This document shows positions 6,243 to 11,208 of a DNA stretch of 11,208 nucleotides, piece after piece. The notes below the pieces were generated by a model. The model was not told the DNA's origin and did no database searches. It was given only the letters and a program-made list of their open reading frames with translations. The DNA is taken from assembly GCA_046597375.1 (NCBI GenBank), contig JBKJKM010000240.1, positions 1-11,208 of the forward strand, in the 5' to 3' direction. Origin of the DNA: DATLED01 sp046597375 (GTDB lineage Bacteria > Actinomycetota > Acidimicrobiia > Acidimicrobiales > CADCTF01). Both the position numbers and the translations under genes were made by a program. Numbering within the stretch: the first letter of the stretch is position 1; every line of letters begins with the position of its first letter.

Positions 6243-6331
6243 GACTACTCCAATGCAACTAGGACCTGGATAGGTGCCGGGTTGTCCGAAATAACCCGAT
6301 CGGGTCCTATCGCCGGACCGTCCGGCTCCGT
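6243..6331. promoter_or_regulatory. Divergent regulatory spacer with several inverted repeats
   Basis: The 89 bp between the FlgN-like and FliA-type starts hold a 12-bp palindrome ACCCGATCGGGT (6294–6305) and a 15-nt palindrome with 7-bp arms, GCCGGACCGTCCGGC (6312–6326). They also hold inverted copies of TAGGACC (6260–6266) and GGTCCTA (6303–6309), and a CGGGTT/AACCCG hairpin (6278–6283/6293–6298) that competes with the first palindrome. I cannot place a convincing -10/-35 pair or a canonical sigma-28 promoter. It is a likely control region for both genes, with unknown binding proteins. Confidence 0.45.
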
Positions 6332-7195
6332 ATGGTGTCCCGAGTGACCAACACCCGGCGTGCCGCTGTCTCCCCGGCGCTCGAGGACGCCCGCGTCCGC
6401 GAGCACCTGCCCCTCGTCCGTCGCGCCGTGGCCGAGCTGTCCGCTCGCATGCCACGACATGCCTCTCGCGACGACCTCGTGTCCGCGGGGATGGTGGGGC
6501 TGGCCCAGGCCGCCCGGAACTTCGACGAGTCGCTCGGCGTGCCCTTCCACCGCTACGCCGCCACTCGGATCAAGGGTGCGCTCCTCGACGAGCTGCGTGC
6601 CAACGACTGGGCGAGCCGGCCGGTCCGCGCCAAGGCTCGACAGATGGATCTGACGATTGAGCGCCTTACGGCCAAGCTCGGCCGCCACCCTGACCAAGCC
6701 GAGCTGGCCGAAGCCATGGGCGTCGACCCGTCGAGCGTGCAGAACCTGGCCACCGACCTTCACCGCGCCACCATCCTGAACTACGACTCCATGCTCACCA
6801 GTGGCGACAGTGAGGCCGTGCTGCTGGTCGATGGCGACACGCCGGAGCTCGAGTTGCTCGAGCGAGAGCGCAACGCCTACCTCGTCGATGCCATTCGGTC
6901 GCTGCCCGAGCGGCTGCAGGTGGTCGTGAAGGGCTACTTCTTCGAAGACCGCTCGATGCAGGACATCGGCGCCGAGCTCGGCGTCAGCGAGTCACGGGTC
7001 TCCCAGCTGCGATCGGAGGCCCTCGACCTGCTCAAGGACGGCATGAACTCCCAGCTCGATCCGGGCGAGGTCGCCATGGTCCCCAACCCGACCGGTCGGG
7101 TGGCCCGCCGCAAGGCGGCGTACTTCGCCGCCATCGCCAGCTCGTCGACGTCCACGGCGAGGCTGAGCTCCCAGCCCCGCGCCATCTCCGCCTAG
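6332..7195 (+). CDS. fliA: RNA polymerase sigma factor, FliA/WhiG (sigma-28) family
   Basis: The 287-residue protein has sigma-70 group 3 architecture. Region 2 spans about 20–100: HLPLVRRAVAEL, then ASRDDLVSAGMVGLAQAARN, then FHRYAATRIKGALLDELRAN with DWASRPVR. Region 3 spans about 101–160 (LTAKLGRHPDQAELAEAMGV). Region 4, about 191–238, contains the promoter -35 recognition helix (MQDIGAELGVSESRVSQLRS). The RIKGALLDELR…DW block is typical of FliA/WhiG and not of SigB-type factors. Expected targets are flagellar and chemotaxis genes (FliA) or sporulation genes (WhiG). About 45 residues follow region 4 (NPTGRVARRKAAYFAAIASS…). No Shine-Dalgarno precedes ATG 6332; GTG 6335 and 6344 are alternatives, and a leaderless mRNA is possible. 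It lies 54 bp ahead of the DinG-type helicase. Confidence 0.9.
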   Translation: MVSRVTNTRRAAVSPALEDARVREHLPLVRRAVAELSARMPRHASRDDLVSAGMVGLAQAARNFDESLGVPFHRYAATRIKGALLDELRANDWASRPVRAKARQMDLTIERLTAKLGRHPDQAELAEAMGVDPSSVQNLATDLHRATILNYDSMLTSGDSEAVLLVDGDTPELELLERERNAYLVDAIRSLPERLQVVVKGYFFEDRSMQDIGAELGVSESRVSQLRSEALDLLKDGMNSQLDPGEVAMVPNPTGRVARRKAAYFAAIASSSTSTARLSSQPRAISA

Positions 7196-7249
7196 CCCGC
7201 CTCTTCCGCCAGCCGCGAGTCGGGAGGTCCGGGTCGGTAGCGTCGGTCC

Positions 7250-9181
7250 GTGGACGAAGCAACGCCGTCGCCGGTTGCGACGCCCGCACCCCTCGATACG
7301 ACGATCGTCGAGCAGGCATTGGCGCGCGTTGTCACGGCCCTTCCGGGCGGCGGCGAAGCTCGACCCGGCCAGGTCGAGATGGCACTGGCCGTGGCGGCCG
7401 CCATCGAGGCGGGCCGGCACCTCATCGTCCAGGCTGGTACGGGGACAGGAAAGTCCGTCGGCTACCTCGTGCCGGCTCTGCTCAGCGGAAAAAAGGTCGT
7501 GGTGGCCACGGTCACCAAGGCACTACAAGATCAACTGGCGGCCAAGGACCTCCCCTTCCTCAAAGCGCATCTCGATGCACCCTTCGAGTTCGCCGTCGTC
7601 AAGGGACGGTCCAACTACTTCTGTCGCCAACGGGGTCGCGAGGTCGCCGGAGGCACGGGAGGCCAGCTCGACCTCGACAACATCGACGCCGGCGAGCTCG
7701 GTTCGGGGCTGAGCGCGCAGGTCATGCGGCTTCTCCAGTGGGCTGTCGACTCCGAGACCGGCGATCGCAGCGAACTCGACTTCGAACCTTCGGCCAAAGC
7801 ATGGGCCCAGGTGAGCGTCAATGCCATGGAGTGTCCAGGGGCGACGCGTTGTCCGTCCGGTGACGCGTGCTTCGCCGAGTTCGCACGAGAACGGGCCGAG
7901 CAAGCCGACGTCGTCGTCGCCAACACCCACCTCTATGGCACCCATCTCGCCAGTGGCGGCCACGTGCTCCCCGACCACGACGTGGTCATCTTCGACGAGG
8001 CGCACGAGCTCGAGGACGTCGCCTCGTCGTCGCTCGGGCTGGAGCTCGGGGCTGGGCGGTTCCGGGCACTGGCCCGGAACGCCCGCGGGCTGTTGAAGCC
8101 AGACGAGGTGGCCCTCGCCGAGAAGCTCGACCAGATGGGCGACCGGTGGGAGGTCGCCTGTGAGCCGTGGCGAGGCAAGAGGCTGCCGCCCGGGTTCGGT
8201 GAAGAGATGGTGGCGGTGCTCGACTTGGCCGCCGACCGTGCCCAGCGCCTCAACGCCGCCGTACGGAAGTCTGAGGGCGATGAAGCCCGCCGCAGTCGCG
8301 CCATGCAGGCCGGCGGCCACCTGGCCGGTGACATCGCCTTCCTGCAGCAGCTGCCTTCCACCTACGTCTCGTGGGTCGAGGGCCCCGCCCATGCGCCCGT
8401 ATTCAAGTGCTCGCCCGTCGAGGTCGGACCACTACTCAACGAGAAGCTCTGGGGCGGGGTCACCGCCGTATTGACCAGCGCCACCATCCCGCCCCTCCTC
8501 CCCACCCGCATCGGCATCCCGGCCGACACCGTCACCGAGCTCGACGTCGGCTCGCCGTTCGACTACGAGGGACACGCCCTCCTCTACTGCGCGCTCGATC
8601 TGCCCGATCCCCGCCACGTCGACTATGAGGCGGCCATGCACGACGAGCTCGAGGCACTCATCCGAGCCGCCGGCGGTCGGACCCTCGCGTTGTTCACCTC
8701 GTGGCGGGCCATGGGCACGGCGGCGGCGGCCATCACCCCGCGCGTGCCCTGGCGCGTGCTGACGCAATCCGACCTGCCGAAGCCGGCGCTGATCAAGGCG
8801 TTCACCGACGACGAGCAGTCGTGTCTGTTCGCCACCATGGGCTTCTGGCAGGGAGTGGACGTTCCCGGAACCTCTTGTTCGCTCGTCACCATCGACCGCA
8901 TCCCCTTCCCGCGGCCCGACGAACCGCTCCTGCAGGCCCGCCGCGATCGGGCCGGTGCGGCGGCCTTCCGCGTGATCGACATCCCGCGGGCGGCCACGAT
9001 GCTGGCCCAGGGCACTGGTCGGCTCATCCGTTCGAATGCTGACCGCGGGGTCGTGGCCGTCCTCGATCCCCGCCTCGGGAAGGCCGGCTACCGGTGGGAC
9101 CTCGTGCGGGCCCTTCCGCCGATGCGGCGCACTCGCAACCGCGCCGACGTGGAAGCGTTCCTCGCGCCACTCCACGCGTGA
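7250..9181 (+). CDS. ATP-dependent DNA helicase, DinG/XPD-like Fe-S family
   Basis: The 643-residue superfamily 2 helicase shows Walker A AGTGTGKS (62–69), motif Ia VVVATVTKALQDQL, and DEAH at 249–252 (VIFDEAHELEDVAS). Four cysteines fit an iron-sulfur cluster domain between them: C125 (GRSNYFC), C195, C201 and C207 (ECPGATRCPSGDAC). Motif VI is QGTGRLIRS (587–595). The order matches DinG/YoaA-type 5'-to-3' helicases that unwind D-loops, R-loops or G-quadruplexes. There is no N-terminal exonuclease domain of the kind found in Bacillus DinG. The GTG start is the first in frame after a stop at 7238–7240 and has no close ribosome site (GGGAGG is over 20 nt upstream). It may share a transcript with the sigma gene upstream and with the PlsY-like gene 16 bp downstream. 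Confidence 0.92.
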   Translation: MDEATPSPVATPAPLDTTIVEQALARVVTALPGGGEARPGQVEMALAVAAAIEAGRHLIVQAGTGTGKSVGYLVPALLSGKKVVVATVTKALQDQLAAKDLPFLKAHLDAPFEFAVVKGRSNYFCRQRGREVAGGTGGQLDLDNIDAGELGSGLSAQVMRLLQWAVDSETGDRSELDFEPSAKAWAQVSVNAMECPGATRCPSGDACFAEFARERAEQADVVVANTHLYGTHLASGGHVLPDHDVVIFDEAHELEDVASSSLGLELGAGRFRALARNARGLLKPDEVALAEKLDQMGDRWEVACEPWRGKRLPPGFGEEMVAVLDLAADRAQRLNAAVRKSEGDEARRSRAMQAGGHLAGDIAFLQQLPSTYVSWVEGPAHAPVFKCSPVEVGPLLNEKLWGGVTAVLTSATIPPLLPTRIGIPADTVTELDVGSPFDYEGHALLYCALDLPDPRHVDYEAAMHDELEALIRAAGGRTLALFTSWRAMGTAAAAITPRVPWRVLTQSDLPKPALIKAFTDDEQSCLFATMGFWQGVDVPGTSCSLVTIDRIPFPRPDEPLLQARRDRAGAAAFRVIDIPRAATMLAQGTGRLIRSNADRGVVAVLDPRLGKAGYRWDLVRALPPMRRTRNRADVEAFLAPLHA

Positions 9182-9197
9182 GGCCGGTGTCAGCAGG

Positions 9198-9890
9198 ATG
9201 ACCACCGTTGCCATCGTCGCCGGCCTGTGCGTGGCCGGGGCCTATCTGTTGGGCGCCGTCCCGACGGGTTACCTCCTCGGACGCCGGTCACTCCGTCGAG
9301 GGCTGCGGCGCCTCGAGTCCGACGGCCGCCCGCTCGACGTCCAGCTCCGGACCATCCTCACCGGATCGGGCGCCGGCGCCCTTCCGGCGGTCGCCGCCAT
9401 CGACACGGTCAAGGTGCTGGTGGCCGCCACGGTGACCTGGCACCTCGTCGTTGCCGTGTCGCCGGGCGGCACTGCGACGACGCCGAACCAGAGCGCCGTC
9501 GCCTTCCTCGCCGATCAGGTGCTCGTGTCGTGGCAGTCGGCGGCGCTCTGGGCCGGCTTGGCCGCACTGGTCGGGCACCTCGCCCCGGTGTGGCTCGGGT
9601 TCCGGAGCGACGCCGGACAGGCCCCGGGCATCGGGCTCGCCGTGGTCTACGCGCCCATCGGCTTCGTCGTCGGTGTCGTGGCCTTCTTCGTCGTCCGAGC
9701 CCTCCTCGGACGGCACCGCCTCGTTGCCGCCGTGCTCGTCGGGCTCAGTGCCTTCGTCGGCTGGTGCTGGTTGGCCTGGATCGTCGATGCGCAGGTGGCC
9801 TGGGGGGTGCCCGCAGGGCCGGAGGTGACGCTGTGGGGTGGCGTCCTCGGCGGCGTCCTCGCCACCCGGACCCTCCGGCTCGAAACTTAG
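9198..9890 (+). CDS. PlsY-like membrane protein with degenerate acyltransferase motifs
   Basis: The 230-residue integral membrane protein resembles glycerol-3-phosphate acyltransferase PlsY, which acylates glycerol 3-phosphate from acyl-phosphate in phospholipid synthesis. The scaffold is recognisable: YLLGAVPTGYLLGRR (16–30) corresponds to motif 1, LTGSGAGALPAVAAIDTVKV (54–73) to the GSGNxGATN motif 2 plus following helix, and GHLAPVWLGFRSDAGQAPGI (126–145) to the GHxxPVFLxFKGGKG motif 3. Key positions differ: the Asn after GSG is Ala, and GGKG reads SDAG. About 30 extra residues (81–110) separate motifs 2 and 3. It is probably a non-catalytic paralogue or has another substrate; this is inference. 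ATG at 9198 follows the helicase stop by 16 bp, with only AGG abutting. Its TAG overlaps the era stop. Confidence 0.68.
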   Translation: MTTVAIVAGLCVAGAYLLGAVPTGYLLGRRSLRRGLRRLESDGRPLDVQLRTILTGSGAGALPAVAAIDTVKVLVAATVTWHLVVAVSPGGTATTPNQSAVAFLADQVLVSWQSAALWAGLAALVGHLAPVWLGFRSDAGQAPGIGLAVVYAPIGFVVGVVAFFVVRALLGRHRLVAAVLVGLSAFVGWCWLAWIVDAQVAWGVPAGPEVTLWGGVLGGVLATRTLRLET

Positions 9891-10723
9891 AAGCCCAATC
9901 GCTCCAGGGCTTTGGGCCGGCGCTGCCAGTCCTTGTCGACCTTCACGAAAAGCTCGAGGTAGGCGCCCTCAGGAAGCTGGTCGCGCACGGCCATGCCGAC
10001 GGCTTTGAGAACGGCACCCTTCTTTCCGATGACGATGCCCTTCTGGGAGTCGCGCTCCACCAGGATCTCGCAACGGATGAGGGGCCATTCCCACTCGGTC
10101 ACCCGTGTGGCGATGGAATGGGGCAGCTCCTGCTCGGCCGTCTTCAACAGCTGCTCCCGCACGAGTTCGGCCACCCAAAATGCTTCGGGCACGTCGGTGA
10201 CCATGCCGTCGGGATAGAGCTGTGGGCCCTCGGGCAGTCTTTTGATTATGGCTTCGACGAGTGTGTCGACACCCGTTCCGTCGCGAGCCGAGAGGGGAAA
10301 GTACTCAGCCTTCTCCAGCCCACCGGCCGCCGCCAGCTGTCGCAGCACTTGGTCGGGAGAGGCGATGTCGACCTTGTTGACGACCACGAACGAGTCGGCC
10401 GGAACGCGCTCGGCCACCCACCGATCGCCCTTGCCGAGCGGAGCCGTGGCATCCAGCACCAGTACGACGACATCGACGTTCGACACCGCCTCGGTCGCCG
10501 TGTCGTTGAGCCGCTCACCCAGCAGCGTCCGCGGCTTGTGGATCCCGGGCGTGTCGACGAAGACAACCTGCGCGTCGGGGCGGGTGAGCACGCCCCGCAC
10601 CTGGCTTCGGGTCGTCTGGGGCTTGTCGGAGACGATCGAAACCTTGACGCCGAGGATGCCGTTGAGGAGCGTCGATTTCCCGACGTTGGGCCGCCCGACG
10701 ATCGTGGCGAAGCCCGAGCGCAC
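9887..10723 (-). CDS. era: GTPase Era
   Basis: Era is an essential GTPase that binds the 3' end of 16S rRNA and assists 30S assembly. The 278-residue protein has G1 GRPNVGKST (10–18), switch sequence SDKPQTTRSQVRGVL (32–46), G3 DTPG (57–60), G4 NKVD (116–119) and G5 SAR (145–147). A C-terminal KH domain follows, with GIVIGKKGAVLKAVG (229–243) and the family-typical end DWQRRPKALERLGF. All catalytic blocks are intact, and it is only slightly shorter than the roughly 300-residue norm. GTG at 10723 gives the classic short N-terminus (MRSGFATIVGRPNVGKS) and starts 4 bp after the CorC stop, implying translational coupling. The frame is open further upstream, but that part overlaps corC. The TAA stop overlaps the stop of the convergent PlsY-like gene. 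Confidence 0.97.
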   Translation of the reverse strand: MRSGFATIVGRPNVGKSTLLNGILGVKVSIVSDKPQTTRSQVRGVLTRPDAQVVFVDTPGIHKPRTLLGERLNDTATEAVSNVDVVVLVLDATAPLGKGDRWVAERVPADSFVVVNKVDIASPDQVLRQLAAAGGLEKAEYFPLSARDGTGVDTLVEAIIKRLPEGPQLYPDGMVTDVPEAFWVAELVREQLLKTAEQELPHSIATRVTEWEWPLIRCEILVERDSQKGIVIGKKGAVLKAVGMAVRDQLPEGAYLELFVKVDKDWQRRPKALERLGF

Positions 10724-10727
10724 GGCG

Positions 10728-11151
10728 CTACTCGTCGATCGGCGCCGGTGGCGCCTTGGAGATGCGGACGCGGCCGATGCGCCGGCCCTGCACCTTCTCG
10801 GCTGCCAGCCGATAGCCATCGTGCTCGACGACCTCGCCCTCGCTCGGCACGTGACCGAGCACGTTGAAGACGAACCCGCCGATGGTGTCCCAATCGCCCT
10901 CCGGGAAGTCGGCGCTGAGCAACTCGTTGACCTCATCGAGCGGCATGCGGGCGTTCACCCGGTAGGCGCCACCGGTGAGCGCTTCGATGCTCGGCTCCTC
11001 GACGTCGAACTCGTCGACGATCTCGCCGACGAGTTCCTCGATCAGGTCCTCGAGCGTGACGAGCCCGGCGGTGCCGCCGTACTCGTCCACGACGATGGCG
11101 ATCTGGACCTGCTTGCGCTGGAACTCCTTCAGCATCTCCGAGACCAAGCGC
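10728..11151 (-). CDS. CorC/HlyC (CNNM-type) CBS-domain protein, C-terminal part
   Basis: Only about 140 C-terminal residues are credible. They comprise the end of a CBS pair (VQIAIVVDEYGGTAGLVTLE, then DLIEELVGEIVDEF) followed by the CorC_HlyC domain (AYRVNARMPLDEVNELLSAD, then TIGGFVFNVLGHVPSEGEVV, ending GRVRISKAPPAPIDE). Full-length relatives are about 400–440 residues, with an N-terminal DUF21/CNNM membrane domain, and are linked to magnesium or cobalt transport. The frame is nominally open to the window end, but bases 11152–11208 are a reverse copy of 11088–11144. Residues read from that tail, including an apparent ATG start at 11201, are therefore not trusted. It sits 4 bp upstream of era, the usual actinobacterial order. 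Confidence 0.88.
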
Positions 11152-11208
11152 GTCTCGGAGATGCTGAAGGAGTTCCAGCGCAAGCAGGTCCAGATCGCCA
11201 TCGTCGTG
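11088..11208. repeat. 57-bp perfect fold-back inverted repeat at the window end
   Basis: Bases 11088–11144 and 11152–11208 are perfect reverse complements around a 7-nt centre (11145–11151, CAAGCGC). The right arm reads on the plus strand as the same CorC peptide (VSEMLKEFQRKQVQIAIVV) that the left arm encodes on the minus strand. The repeat extends to the last base. This is typical of a chimeric or palindromic read joined at a contig end; a biological palindrome within a coding domain is much less likely. Confidence 0.93.

Noticed and set aside
6243..6455. N-terminal extension of the FlgN-like protein into the sigma gene
   Set aside because: The ATG at 6242 has a good GGAG site, and the extension is low-complexity Arg/Gly antisense to sigma region 2.
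9227..10867. Plus-strand frame of 546 codons over the PlsY-like gene and era
   Set aside because: It crosses a convergent gene boundary and is antisense to intact era; there is no plausible protein family.
11152..11208. Possible N-terminus of the CorC-type protein, with ATG at 11201
   Set aside because: This stretch is a reverse-complement copy of coding bases 11088–11144, so the encoded residues (MAIWTCLRW…) are antisense and not native.
1..11208. CRISPR arrays, tRNA or rRNA genes, insertion sequences, prophage or toxin–antitoxin genes
   Set aside because: I saw no spaced direct repeats, no T-loop consensus or rRNA-like segments, and no recognisable transposase, integrase or toxin–antitoxin proteins; nearly all bases belong to recognised genes.

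Overview
The window is GC-rich coding DNA with almost no intergenic space. The gene content and order (corC–era, recO–uppS, a dimeric-type glyS and ppdK close together) match the arrangement I know from Actinomycetota. GTG/TTG starts, the protein style and a FliA-type sigma factor beside a FlgN-like protein would fit a possibly motile lineage such as Acidimicrobiia, but that placement is inference from memory and not from a search. The window looks like a complete contig from an assembly: ppdK runs off the left edge, and the right edge ends in a perfect 57-bp fold-back repeat.

Layout, left to right. At 1–292 (-) is the N-terminus of pyruvate phosphate dikinase, divergent from a variant histidine phosphatase (310–879, +). 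At 903–3010 (-) is a two-gene unit, glyS followed after 2 bp by an SDR oxidoreductase. At 3104–3256 (+) is a 50-residue hydrophobic membrane protein, with a 15-bp perfect hairpin just beyond it inside the 3' end of recO. At 3268–4777 (-) is uppS–recO. At 4846–5751 (+) is a YihY/BrkB-type membrane protein. At 5748–6242 (-) is a FlgN-like protein, divergent from a FliA/WhiG sigma factor (6332–7195, +). A DinG-type Fe-S helicase (7250–9181, +) and a degenerate PlsY-like membrane protein (9198–9890, +) follow. At 9887–11151 (-) are era and the C-terminal part of a CorC/CNNM-type CBS protein.

Functional themes are mainly housekeeping: translation (GlyRS), ribosome assembly (Era), recombinational repair (RecO, DinG), envelope lipid carrier synthesis (UppS) and central carbon metabolism (PPDK). 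The one regulatory module is the divergent FlgN-like/FliA pair, whose 89-bp spacer is full of inverted repeats. I see no tRNA, rRNA, CRISPR array, transposase, integrase or phage gene. No stretch over 100 bp lacks a gene; the largest gaps are 3011–3103, 6243–6331 and 4778–4845. I did not find a convincing undescribed multi-gene system. The best leads are the degenerate PlsY paralogue, the FliA/FlgN-like spacer and the recO-embedded hairpin.
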